This document shows positions 37,395-50,400 of a stretch of DNA of 64,000 bases, in pieces. The notes beneath the pieces are model-generated. The model did not search any database, was not told where the DNA came from, and saw only the letters and a program-made list of their open reading frames with translations. Position 1 is the first letter of the stretch. Each line of letters opens with the position of its first letter. The translations under genes and the position numbers were made by a program. Source of the DNA: Aulostomus chinensis (taxonomy: Eukaryota; Chordata; Actinopteri; Syngnathiformes; Aulostomidae); the NCBI GenBank assembly GCA_037954235.1, contig JBBMOA010000016.1, positions 22,195,383 through 22,259,382 on the forward strand. Direction: 5' to 3'.

Positions 37395-37677
37395 ACTAAC
37401 TTCAAAATAAAAGTCTCTTGCTTCCAGACTTATGATGTGATAAAACTGCTCATAGATAAAATAAATACAGAATGTCTTTAATTTCTCTCATTGATCAAAT
37501 ATTATACACGTGCAGCAGAAATGTGACATGGTCGTCTTTGACCTGGCAAATGCGAGGTTGATGTAAACGTTGGCTTTTTGTCGCCTCAGCGTGACCTCGC
37601 CGCAGCTCTCCACAGCACGCGCGTTCCGCACTCCCAACGTGACGTATGCCCTAGCGCCCGGTGGTGTATTTTCACCC
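35851..37677. other. bag3-tial1 intergenic, nothing coding
   Basis: AT-rich. It holds (GT)n at 36429-36469, A- and T-runs near 36497 and 36655, and (CA)n at 37331-37393. A second SINE-tail fragment ends near 35912 (aagcggtagtaaatggatgg). No exon, tRNA or conserved-looking block recognised. Confidence 0.6.
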
Positions 37678-38206
37678 GCTTCTTATCGGAATGGTCCGGT
37701 CCACCTTAAAAATGGCGTGGCGACGGTAGATGGTGGTATTGAGTCGGGTTCAGGCTGAGCTTTTTTTCTGAGAGCGGAAGAACGCAAATAGGGGAAGATT
37801 AAAAAATGACATTCGTCAACAAAAACACTGTACTCGGGGAGGTAAAACCTGGACTAGAGTAATAAGAAGACCATAGACTGTACTGTAGTTTTCCTTTTAA
37901 TGGAGTGTGAATGTGAAAACAAGCAGTGGAATCACAAAGTTTACATTTTCACAAATAGAATAAAGCATTCCAGGATCTGAAATTGTTTGTCTCTTGGATC
38001 CTCTGGGGAGTCTAACTCAGGCTCGACCCCCAAAGAACGATGTTTTTTAACTGTTCATTTCTTCATGATTCATTCTCATTTCCTCTCTCTTCGGTTGAGG
38101 CCACGGCTTCGTCGCACTTCCTTTCTCGACATTAGCTTGAAAACACCGCCATCTACAGGCGTCGCGACGCTTTTTAAGGTGGACCAGGAAATTCCAATCA
38201 GAAGCT
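37678..38206. repeat. Imperfect inverted repeat upstream of tial1
   Basis: Arms 37678-37738 and 38144-38206 are reverse complements over about 60 bp. Shared core GGTCCACCTTAAAAA, then gcgtSgcgacg, then GTAGATGGYGGT. The spacer is about 405 bp. It ends about 145 bp before the tial1 ATG. Confidence 0.75.
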
Positions 38207-38349
38207 CCGGGCCAACTTCAGCGTCGTCTCAATAGCTAGCTTTTAAGCTAGTTAGCTAGTTGTTGGAACAGCGTACACCGGACTCGGTTTACGTTAGCTA
38301 ACCAGAAATTAGCTAACGTTTACTCCCCTGGTGACTATTGATAGTAGCC

Positions 38350-41300
38350 ATGGACGACGAAATGCACCCCAAAACCTTGTAAGTAACAGTATGTACATCA
38401 CGGTGTAATGTTAGTTCTGCTATCGTCGGTTGGCTAACCAAGCTAGCTGCCCTTCGCACAAACCCGGCTATAATGGTGTAACGTTGTAAAGTCAGACAAT
38501 ACCAACAATGACTACTTCATTAACAACAGTGTCTTCAACAGGAGGTTAAATCCAAGCAATGAAAAGTTATTATTTCATATTGGTACGTAACGTGAACGTT
38601 AACGGAGGCTACGCTACTGTGAAACCTCCAACGTAGGCCAGCCTGCGCGCCTGTCGAGTAAATGTAAATAATGTCATATTACCGATTTCACGTCCCCGCC
38701 ATCATTATCTGTAATATAATGGTCAAATAAAGTCCATGTACATGTGGCTCAGACACCGTAGCAAACTCTGAAGGATATTATTGAAGGTTTAAAATGCGTC
38801 CTATCATTTCCCTCCAGGTATGTGGGAAACCTTTCCAGGGATGTCACAGAGATTTTGATTTTGCAGCTCTTCACCCAGATAGGGCCTTGCAAAAGTTGTA
38901 AAATGATCACGGAGGTAAGTTGAGACATCAAAATAATGTCAGTTACCCCGCTATTGAAAAGGTATTTGTATGAGTCCATTACACTTGTGCACATTATCAT
39001 GGCAGGCCCAACGAATCTTTTGAAGTTGTGTCTTTGACTTTGTCACTTCCAGCATACAAGCAATGACCCTTATTGCTTCGTGGAGTTCTTTGAACACAGA
39101 GATGCTGCTGCAACCCTTGCAGCCATGAATGGCAGGAAGATCTTAGGAAAGGTAGGATACAGTCACCAGTTTGAAAGTTCCACTGTTGTAATTCTACCGT
39201 AATTCTCCTTGCTTGAATTATCTGCCTCATGTGTCTTTCCTCTTCTTTATATTCTCCATGATCTGACTGATTTCAGGAGGTTAAAGTAAACTGGGCCACC
39301 ACACCAAGTAGCCAGAAGAAAGACACATCCAGTAAGTATTCACCTACTTCTCATTTGATCTGCAGCAGTCAAAGTTTACCATGGAAAACTAAATTGTTTT
39401 TGTTTTCATTCATTGTAGATCACTTCCATGTTTTTGTGGGTGATTTGAGCCCTGAGATTACAACTGAAGACGTCAAGGCTGCATTTGCACCTTTTGGGAA
39501 AATCTCGTAAGTGTTTGCTTTTGAGGGTTATTTTGTTAATTGCAGTATTACTTAAGTGCATCTTGCTGTTCTTGTGAATATACTAATACTCTGAAACAAA
39601 TGTTTTTGGAAAAGTTGACACGCTTATAGCGTAGGTATAGACTTAGAGACTTTACCCCAAAGGATTTTATTAAATGGAGACACACTGAAGAAGATACATG
39701 AACAAAAACTATGACTACTGAACAACTCAGATTAGCCAATTTAGCTTTCTATAGCCAGCTCCTGTGAAAGAATTAATTATCTGCTAAATAATAAATTGAT
39801 AGATATGCAAGTTTTGCGAAACTTTATGCTTTTTTTCCTCTCAGCGATACTCGCATAGTTTGATTTGAAGTCAAGAAAGTGAGTGTGTGAGGGACAGTGT
39901 TTAAAGTCAACAGGAATGTTAGCGCTCAGGTGACAACTTCAGCACGTTTTCTCTGTGAAAAGTCATGAATGGTAATACAGTTGATGATGGGCCATCAGAA
40001 TGTTAGCATCATGTTAAAGTAGATAGGATGGACTGGAGCCTACCTTCATGCTACTTTCTTAAAAAAATTTGAAGTGCCTGGAACCCAATTGCTGTATTAA
40101 TTAATGTCTTGCAGTTTTGGTTTGGACGTCATGTCTCTTGTTTTGACTGTGTGAAACTATCAGCTTTTTGCCTACTCATCTTTTGTTGCATATTTAGGGT
40201 ATGGTAAGTAACTTGTACATGAGCAAAATGTAAGCTTTGTGTATGAACCTGAACAGCTTTTAGTTGTGGGTCTCAGTGGAGTAATAGCACTTTGGTTATT
40301 TTACAGAAATGCTCATAGGATTGGACAGGAGCTTGAAGGCTAACAGCAAGGAACTGTGCACTCTGGAGACTCAGATGTAGTTTTTTTTCTCTATTTATTC
40401 CATTCTTTCCATATGTCTTTATTTGTAGATGCTTTGTATAACCGTGGTTTAGTTTAGATTAACAAATTCCAACACTCGATGTATTCCTCTCTAAAACTGT
40501 TTTCAATGGTTTGATTTTGATTTGCATAGTGTTGTTTTGTAGTGCAATGATCTTCTTCCGAAATTTCTGAAAAATGTCAATTTCTCAAAATTTGCAGCTC
40601 CCCAAACTCCATATTGGTGGTAAAGAATTGACCAGGAAAAATAAAGAAATCTGTTAACAGGCCATGTATGCCGTTTAATTCCTTTTTCTCTTTGATATTT
40701 TCTATATATTTTAATTTTAGGAAGAGCACCAACAGCAGATTTTAAGAATGCATGGTAATCTATGTAATCTGTTCCTTGTGGATTTAAGCAGTAGCCAATA
40801 GAGTGCCGCAGGGATGACGGAGTTTTATAGGCCAACCCGGAAGTTAGCATCACCTTGGGTTCCCTTGATCGAAAGCCTGTGGGATTTTTACATTGGATTT
40901 TTGGTCATTACTGTAAAATGCTCTGTGGCACACAACCATTTATGAGACTTAGATATTTTGTTTTGCAAGATTAATCTCAAAATGAACTCGACTTTTAGGG
41001 TATTTGAAGCATAAAAGCAATCTTTAGTATAACAGAGCTAATGTCATACTATGATGGAACTGCACTGTAGACGCATGACTTCAGCTTCCCCACGACTGGC
41101 ACTGCCCCTCTTCTGTTGTCTTCTTGATGGGATGTTTAGTGTCCGTGACAACCTCTGTATTGTCAGTTTGCAGCTTTTAAGCAACCGCCATTGTTAAGAC
41201 ATTCAAACGCTTCGTAATTCAGAAGTGAGGTACTAAATGAGATTGTTTAAGTGCTCGCGCAAAATGTTAAAATATCTTTAGCTTGTGTGAACGACAAACC

Positions 41301-42318
41301 TTATCAGGCACGGAACAAAAATTCCATTGACTTTGAGGCGATGGAACCGGACGTTCATCAATGCTAACTTATTTCCGGGTTTTAGGGCTCATTCCTCCGC
41401 CACTCTATTGTTTTAAACAAGAAGTGGTGCTCTTGTGGCAATGATCCATTGATACATCTGAAATTATGTAAAGCCAAGACTGTAGGCTGCATGTATTTGT
41501 ACCTTTTTTGTTTTTTTAAGTGTTTCTTTGAAGTTTTTATTAAGTATTATGAGACAGTGCTCAGTCCAATGTACAGTAATATAGGACAGTGTAGAGGATT
41601 CACAGTTCATTGTGTTTTGCGTGGTTCCTTTTTTTAGTTTAAAGTGCTGAAACTGTCAAGCGCACTGAAGTTGTCTGTACATTTTCCTCCAGGGACGCCC
41701 GTGTTGTGAAGGACATGACGACAGGCAAATCAAAGGGGTATGGATTTGTGTCCTTCTACAACAAACTGGTAAGGCTCCAGTGCAAGAACACAGACTGAAG
41801 GTTATTTCCATTTTCTGTTCATTATCCTTATATTTTCAGTAATAAAAGTAGAATCTCTTATAGTTAAAAAATATAGCCACAACTTAATCATTAATGTTAA
41901 ACATCAACATGAATACGGGTTAGATTACAGTAGTTACTAGCAGTACTGTAAATTCAGAAAATACTAATAAACCTGATGGCTTCGTCAAACTAGCAGAGAT
42001 AATTGTTAAATTTGGATTTATAGGATGCAGAGAATTCCATCGTTAACATGGGGGGACAGTGGCTCGGAGGACGCCAAATCAGGACCAACTGGGCAACTCG
42101 AAAGCCACCAGCACCGAGGGGTGGTCAGGACAGTAAGTTTCTTGAGGAAATTCAATCCTGATGCTGGGACAGGGTGAACGAGAAAAACTAACATCTTAAT
42201 ATCTTTGAATGATGAATAGTATTTTACTCTGATGTTTACACCAGATGCCATATGATGAGTTACAGCTTTGACTTTCATCTGAATTTTCACAAAATTTCAC
42301 AAAGATTTTGAGTCGGCT

Positions 42319-42351
<33 letters not shown>

Positions 42352-43585
42352 CAGATGGCTCAAAGCAGCTGAGGTTTGATGACGTTGTGTCCCAGTCCAG
42401 TCCTCAGAACTGCACCGTGTACTGTGGAGGCATCCAGTCGGGACTATCTGGTGAGTATTTTTGTTACAAGGGCTGAAGTGTTTTGAAAGCAAGGCTCACA
42501 ACTTTAGAGGGACCTATCATTGTTGCGTCATTATTAAGTCTGGAGGCTGCCATTTGCAGGCTGGAATTTCTCTGCAGCATCATCATCTTTCACTTGTAAT
42601 GGTGTTTCGACACACATTTGGCAATGAGCAAGTGCTCATCTCCTGTGATTTGAATATTATTCCAGTTCTTTCAGTCCTAGTTGTAGCCCTCGGTTTCATT
42701 GTAATTGTATGGTTGTTGTTGACTTTCCATAAAAGCCGGTCGCATTTGTTTTCTCTTAAACTCTTTCAGAACATTTGATGCGACAGACCTTCTCTCCATT
42801 TGGTCAGATCATGGAAATCAGAGTTTTTCCAGAGAAAGGATACTCTTTCATCCGGTATGTCCATGATCCATTGCAGAGTGTGGCCTCTAGATGTCAGCAA
42901 AACTACATGACATGATATTAATGTCATGTCGTTTTATGAGCCTTTTTATCTGCTAAATGAACGTGCCTTCTAAGCTGCTGTTCCCTTTTTTAAGGTTTTC
43001 CTCCCACGACAGCGCTGCCCATGCCATAGTTTCTGTAAATGGCACAGTCATTGAAGGACACATAGTAAAGTGTTACTGGGGCAAAGAGTCTCCGGACATG
43101 GCCAAAAATCCACAGCAGGTCAGTCATAAGAAATAAATAGCCAAGTAGCTACTCAGCCGTCTTGGTGATTCTGCACACCGGCATTTTTTGGCTTTAACTT
43201 TTAAATTAAGATGCTGTTGTTTTTCACCCAGGTTGAATACGGTCAGTGGGGGCAGTGGAATCAAGTCTACGGGAATCCTCAGCAGCAGTATGGACAGCAG
43301 TATGTGGCCAACGGCTGGCAGGTTCCCTCTTATAGCATGTACAGCCAGACATGGAACCAGCAAGGATTTGGAGTAGAGTGAGTGATGCTTGGCAGTAATG
43401 AGTTATTGTGTTCACATGAAACCACACTCATACTAAGCAGATGTTTGTGGCGATTTCACAGGCAGTCTCAGTCACCCGCCTGGGTTGGAGGTTTTGGGTC
43501 CCCGTCCCCCCAGGCTGCAGCACCAGCCAGTCAAGTTATGTCCAACCTGGGTAACTTCAGCATGGCTGGCTACCAAACACAGTGA
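38350..43585 (+). CDS. tial1: TIA1-like RNA-binding protein TIAR
   Basis: Binds U-rich RNA; acts in splicing, translational silencing and stress granules. Twelve exons: 38350-38378, 38818-38914, 39053-39151, 39277-39331, 39419-39506, 41693-41768, 42024-42132, 42355-42450, 42770-42854, 42995-43118, 43232-43377, 43462-43585. They give 375 aa plus TGA, the same length as human TIAL1. RRM1 begins at TLYVGNLS (residue ~9), RRM2 at FHVFVGDLSPEI (~96), RRM3 at CTVYCGGIQSG (~204). RNP1 cores are YCFVEF, KGYGFVSF and KGYSFIRF. A Gln/Gly/Tyr-rich C terminus ends MAGYQTQ, as in human. Intron 5 (39507-41692) is 2.2 kb with no alternative exon recognised. Exon 8 follows a (TG)n tract. The start follows a short unspliced-looking 5' region rich in GCTAGC/GTTAGC words. 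Confidence 0.97.
42320..42349 (+). repeat. tial1: (TG)n at the 3' splice site of tial1 exon 8
   Basis: About 14 TG units run directly into TTTCAG (acceptor AG 42353-42354). The dinucleotide repeat itself forms most of the pyrimidine tract. Confidence 0.95.
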
Positions 43586-45947
43586 GCTGCCACAACACAA
43601 GTCTGTTAGCAGGAGGAGCTTGTGAAATCTTTCAGCTCTCAAAGCACTGTTCCACCTGGACAGCCACTGTGGTAAAAGAAGGTCAGGGGCCATGTTCACA
43701 AAGCCTTTATCTCCCCGTTATAAACAGTAGTAGTTGAAGCAGCAGTCTCCCTTGCAATGTTAAGTTGCATAATTACAGCTAATTAGATGTTGCAGGATGT
43801 TCTTAAGGAATTCTTCCAGTGTGTGACGAGAGTTTACTGTTTGCTGGACAGATCATTTACTGCCATTCCTCTCATCACACACTGGCCACACGGCTAAACC
43901 TTTAAAATCAACGCTGTCCATCCAAACTACACTAAAAACAGAAATATGGAAACCCTGCAAATGTCAGACCCCAGACATCAGTATTGACTCAAACCACAGC
44001 AATTTATGCCCTCAGATTATAGTGTATCAATATTGTCCTTGCTATTTTCAATGAAAACCTGTTTGTTACAGACTTTTCAGAGTGATTATTTGCTTGTCTT
44101 AATTTGGGCATTTTATTACAGATGACAAATATCCTCTTCAATCTTCATGTGCTGATTTAATCTTTGCAATATACGTATTTTTGAAGTGGCACAGGGAGGT
44201 GAGAGCCTCATGCCGATGAAGAGGGGATGGCAGGTCATCTTGAATTTGTGCTACAAACTCAACTGAGCCTCAAGAACCTTCTAAAATATGGACATGCATT
44301 CACTTCAGCTCAGTTTGAGTGTATCGATTTGAAACGCTTTGTGAATACAGGCCCTGGAGTAATAGTTCAGCTTTCCAGTGTACACAATGGAGCTCCTGTT
44401 ATTTGTATCTACATCTGTGGCTTTAAAATAATCAAAGCAGGTGGCGATATCTCGGGTAAATTTTATGTTCAAAGAAAATGTCATCTTCACAGCTCTAAAA
44501 GCAAAAAAAAAGAAGTTTTTATTGGAGTGTTAGCATGTTCTTAGCAGACCTTTGATGGATTTTCTTTTTGCTGATGTTAGATTAGACTATTTTATAATCC
44601 TGATGCCACAGGACATGCTCACTGTTAAAAACCATCTCAGTAACCTCCAAACTTTGTAAACAGAATGATCATCTATATGCTGATTCTGGGCTGGTTTCCT
44701 AGAGGAATATTAAATCTCACATCTTTTCCTTCCTTCTGCCTTCCTCTCTTTAAACTCACTTAATTTGTAGTCATGGCTTTCATATGGCTATAAGAGCTTT
44801 GCAAAGAACTTTAGATCTAACGTTGTTGCAAAACCAGCCCCGGATTACAGGGTTCGTAACCGTTTTCAAGCTTGGGGATATGCCAGAACCTGAATTTACA
44901 CAGACTCGTATTTGGTTTACACAATCACTGGTGAACCAAACTCACATTTGAAATGAAAAGATCTCATTGTCGTCTTTAACGAGTCATTATTATCAAATGT
45001 GGTGGGTATAAAGGACTTTTTTCAGCTTTAATTTTGAATGCATTCATGATAACCATTTAGATGTTAAGGCTTCAAGGGTCTGGATATTTTTAGTACCTCG
45101 AAAGTGCTTGAATCAAACTGTACAAACCCTGTAATTACAGTGCGTCACTTTGTTATCCCCCTACTTTGTAAAGACAAATCTGTTACTATGTGATTTAATT
45201 ATTTTATGTTTATTTCATTTTGAGTGGGAAGTTTTCTAAGTGTGTCTTTAATTTGTCAGGGCAGCAGGCACTGCTTTTGCCTCTCGGTTCACTCTGAATT
45301 TTCTCAGTATTTTCAAAAATATTTCCATATATTACGGTTAAAACTATTTAAATCTCACAGGACAAATGTGACAAGAGGATTTCTCAGATATCCTGCCATT
45401 TGGATTTAATTTGCATATGTGCCATTTTGTACGATGTGTCACACTTCCTGTTCCTGGTATACTCGCCAGCAGACCTGATGCTCATGTCTTTTTGGTTTGT
45501 TTAGAGCGGGGGGGGGTAAACAACTAGGATCATGTTGGCAGTGTGTTAATAGAAATCTTGATCGCAAACCCACATGTGACTCAAGAAATGTACATAATGT
45601 AGTTAGAATGTTGATAAATTAAACGTCATCAATAAATTTCAGCAATATAATTTATGAATAAGCCTTAATTGATTTCAGTAAAGTCAAACTTTGTTATTGA
45701 CAGAGACTCCAGTACAATTCTCTTCCACTGTAGATTTAGCCATTTTCTGGAAGTAGCAGGAAGCAGGAGATGTTTTAGCTTGAACTGCACGCTTATGACT
45801 TGTAATATATTTGTTGCTTAAACTATTGAATGTAATGGCGTTTTGCTTTCATGACAATAATGCGTATGGGTTGAACAACAGAAGTGATGTTTATTAAAGG
45901 ATGATTTTTCATTCAAACTGAAAATTCAGTAAATCACTTCGAATAAA
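43586..45947 (+). other. tial1: tial1 3'UTR
   Basis: From the stop to the poly(A) signal AATAAA at 45942-45947, which is followed by a GT-rich element (ggttgttctgtctg). A proximal AATAAA lies at 45631-45636. About 2.36 kb, T-rich, with no exon recognised. A long 3'UTR is typical of TIA-family mRNAs. Confidence 0.7.
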
Positions 45948-45964
45948 GAAACATTTGCACCTGG

Positions 45965-47417
45965 TTGTTCTGTCTGTTTATTAGATGCGAATAATCATTT
46001 GTGGTGTCGGACTTTAACACACAATCTGACATGAAATAACTTACATGTGCTTTAGCTCTACCACGCAAAGGAAATGGTTTTAACATTCATTCTAAATGTA
46101 TAGTGCATACTCTGGACGGCAAAACGCTCTCCCCTCTTTTTGTTGGAGTTTATTTCAGGGACGTAAACGTGTGGTTGTGCAGAGTTATTGACTCGTTTGT
46201 TCTGTTATACTCGTTCAAGCTCAGGGTGGACGGGGCTCATAATTATCATTTAACCACTTATTGCACCTGTTTGTTTTTACTTAGTAGCCACAGGTCACCT
46301 AACTGCAAATAAGTTGACAGCGATTTAGCGGACGTAATAAAAAGTAACAAACGCTTAGCTGCTAATGCGAAGTTCGCGTGGATGTAGCCGACTTCTGATT
46401 TTAAACTCTACAGTTTAGATACATTTTATATTACACAACACGTACATAGATTTACATCCAAGCTGCGCCTACAACATTGTACAGTTTAGTCTTCCATATG
46501 TTTGAGCTAAACTGTAATGAGTTCATCCTGGTTCTAGTGCCAATTACATGGAAGCAGCTTCAAAAACATGTTTATACAGTATTTACATATGTCCATGAAA
46601 AGTGACTAACTCAAAAGCAGCTGAATCATCAAAACTGACGGAGGTTTAGTTGATCGGACAAACATAACGACGGAGGAATCTTTTGATGATCTGTTACTAG
46701 ATGGTTATACAGTTCAAAATATAACTTATTGTGCTACAGTTTAGATATAAAACTCAATTCGTAACAGGGCTCATAGGGTCATGGAAAAGCCCTGGAATTT
46801 GACCATTCCCTTACCTGGAAAGGTTTTAAAGCCAGAAAAATTTGCATTGCAATTTCCTTCATCTACACCTACAAATTAAAAGTGTATGTGGTTCAGTTAA
46901 AAAAAGTTGATTGAACCATCTGTTTGGGTCAATATTGGTTGTACGTGTTGTATCAAACCAAATAGCTTGTCATGAATTTTAGTTAATTATATGTGATCGT
47001 AAATTTTTACCACAGATTTCTGTTTTTCATGTGCAAACAGACATTTCATAGAATGTAGAGCCATGGACGCCCCACAGGTGTTGGAGAGTCACGGAAATTT
47101 GGTTTGTTTTGTGCATGTTCTCGGCTTTAGGGTGTCAGTTCCATGAATCACGTTGGACCCATTGAGTTCTGATAGGTGCGAATCTGGAGTGTCTGACAGC
47201 ACATCTGGGTGAGGGAGAGTGTGGCGTCACCTACGCAACGTGTTCCAACCCAATACAGTCAGGACAACGGCAAGCTGGCCTCTGAAGTGTGGTTACACTC
47301 CTCAAGTCTTGACAGGAAGTGAAATGATCTTTTTGGGAAAAGTAATGAACAAGAAAAAAAATCTACACAGATCAGCTGACTACCATGCAACCCATGATTC
47401 TGCCTCCTAGGCCTTGA
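45965..47417. other. tial1-pkd2l1 convergent gap; probable pkd2l1 3'UTR
   Basis: No exon seen. The only TTTATT word on plus (AATAAA on minus) is at 46149-46154, a possible pkd2l1 poly(A) signal that would give a 1.3-kb 3'UTR. Assignment weak. Confidence 0.4.
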
Positions 47418-50400
47418 TCACATATGGCAGTCGAATGTAGAGTTGGTGCGAACCACTTGTCTTCCTGATGACATCTCAGCCTTCATCCCTCTGTCCACGC
47501 AAACCAGGACACTCCTGTCCGAAGCAGTTTTATCAGCCTGCATGGGAGAGAGTGGGGAATGAATAAAAAACAAGTAAAACAGAAGTTTTCAAAGTATATT
47601 TCTGGAAAACCTGTACAGGTACCTTTAGAGAACATTTAAAATACCATCCATCTATATTTAGTATCATGTAATGATGGTAAAGGCGGCACAGTGGTGCAGT
47701 GGTTATCACTGTCCCCTCACAGCAAGAAGGTTCCTGGTTTGAGCCCCGGCTCGAGCACAGGATCTCTCTGTGTGAGTCTCCATGTTCTCCCTGTGTCTGC
47801 GTGGGTTCTCTCTGGTACTCCAGCTTCCTCCCACAGTCCAAAGACATCAAGAGGGGTCGAGGCTGATTGATACTCTAAACTGACCGTAGGCGTGGCTGTG
47901 AGTGTGGATGGATGGATGGAATGATGGTATTTGATATTTCTGCAGCATCTGACCCTGTTGTCACACTCACCGACGGTTTCCCAGCCATTTGGTTCCCTTC
48001 AGTTATCCTCAGTTTCTCCATAATCAGCTCAATCCTGGATGTGATGCCAGACACGGAGCTTTCAAGGTGGAGAACTTGTCTGGCCAGTCTGTCACACAGA
48101 AAGAAAGGTTATCCAGTTTTTCTTGTCCATTGTGAAGGTGAAAAACATTTTTTTAGACGAATGAACTGGGGAACTTAAAGACATTTAACCTTAGGAACTG
48201 TTCACGATCCACAGAGGATTGACCATAGTGGTTCTTCTGGTCGCTGGAGGTCGGAGGAGGCTTCTCCAGTAAATCTTTTCCATAGTTCATTCCGAGATTG
48301 TTGAGTTCGGCACAAAGAGCATCCTGAGGAAAATGTGGAAACAATATTTGTGTCAAATGTCGATCGAACAGACACAACTGAGAAAACAGTGAACGAAGTC
48401 TACAAACCCTCTTTTCCTCCAACTCAGTCTTCATCCTCTCTTGTTCGTCTTCGTCCAGAATTTGGTTCCCGTCGCGGTCAAATCGAGAGAAAGCAGCAGA
48501 AATTTCATGATCGGCATGACCCATCCTGCAGGATCATTAGAGGGGTGACGCTCATGTTTTATACTTGGCTTTAGAATAGAAGGAATAGCATAAAATGCCA
48601 TCATGTCACTTACTCTTTCAGAGTTTCTCTGAAATCTTTGAATTCAATTTCTCCGGATCCCGATCGCAGAGCCTTCTGAACATCCGATATTTTCTCATTT
48701 TTGATTTTCAACTTCATAAATGTCTTCATATAGCTCTGAATCAGATGATTCAAATCTTGTGAGACAGTAGCTTTTTTGAACAACATGTTTTTAATTTAAT
48801 GTCTATTACCTGTTTGATGAGGTCTGTAATCTGCAGCTCATCTTGTTGCGATGAGAGCTCCTCCTTAACCTCAGAATATGTGTCATTGATGATGGCCAGA
48901 AACATGTTCTAAAAAGCAAATGCATAAGAGATCATGTTTACGTCGATCCTTTTAGGATCAGTCTTCTTGCGTTCCAGGGTGACTTACCAGCAGAACAAAG
49001 AAAACAAAAAAGACATAAGTGACAAAGTAGATTGGCCCAAGAACTCTGTTAGCGCGGTCGATAGCGTCATAATCAAAGTCTCCCAGAATAATCCTGAACT
49101 GTGTGAAGCTGCCGGAAGAAGACGGGGAAAGAACTGATTAATTCATGCGCAATCCTACTTAAAGAATGAGACAGGTTTTTAGAAATGTGCTCTTTTTTGC
49201 CATCCTCCCCAAGCTAGCCTGCTAATCCACAACCAATCATAGTGCTAAGCAGGCCTCCGTGGGTCTTTTATGGTCCCAAAGAGGAAAGAGGGGTATCTTT
49301 CATTCCATTCCCTCTCTGGGGAAGATGGTAAATAAGTGTATTTCTCCAAAATTCGAACGTTCCTATCAGTCATTGCTTTATTTAGGACACTTCTTACATG
49401 CACTTGACGAAGGTGCTGAAGGATTCAACCTCCATCCCAAAAAGCAGATATCCAAGCTGAGCGTAAGCGAAGAACACGATGAAGAACATGATGGCAAATC
49501 CCATGATGTCCTTAGCACATCGACCCAGTGTGGAGGACAGCTGAGTCATGGTTTTATTAAAACTGATGTACTTGAAAACCTAGAGGGAAAACATGAGGTG
49601 GGAATGACACCAAAGCTGGATAATATTCTGAGAGGAGTGCAGGAAATGGTAGAACATTACTTTGATCCAAGCGAAGAACAAGTTCACTGCATTCATGTTG
49701 TTGTATTGTGTTTGCCAGAATGCCAGAAATTCAAAATCGGCGTAGATCTCTGGTTGATCCAGCAGTTTGCTGAGCAAGCTGTCTACTTTGATGGTGCGGA
49801 AAATATTGAAAACAATGGCAACCATGGCGAGCTGGAAAAGAAAACCGCGTTAGTCCTTTAAGGCTGAATAATGTTAGAGAAATGCTTGTGCTTTTTTAAC
49901 TTACCATTATGACCACAATATCAAGAATGTTCCAGATGCTTTTAAAGTAGGAGAACTTGTGTATTCTCAGCTCAAGAATCTCCTCTACGACATAATAGAG
50001 GATGAATAAACAGAAGACCATCTCACAGCCGAAGATGAAGTAGTCCCAGTGGTTGATGTAGCGAATCAGTTTAACCGTTCGTATCTGGTAGGAGGGGATT
50101 GCGCCGCCGGTCGCTGGGAACTCAACCACCAACCTGTTCGAAGGAGTGTTGTCAGACACAAGCATAAGCACCAATCATTGAGGGTCGACTTGAGTTGTGC
50201 GCTTTACCTGATGACACAGAACATGTTGATGTTTGCGTTGTATGTGGAGAAGTCGACAAAGACCGCTCTGGTTCCTCGGTCAAGCCAAAGGTTGTCCACC
50301 AGCTCCTGCAGTATGACGGCGCTCTCATCCTTGGTTTGTCTCAGGTCCTGGTAGTACCCCGCTCCACTGTAGGTGGTCAGCAAGCCCCAGTAAGAGGAGC

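Noticed and set aside
37221..37481. 86-codon plus-strand frame
   Set aside because: Mostly a His-Thr run from translating the (CA)n microsatellite.
49259..49861. 200-codon plus-strand open frame
   Set aside because: It is the antisense of pkd2l1 exons 7-8, which have clear splice sites and family similarity on the minus strand.
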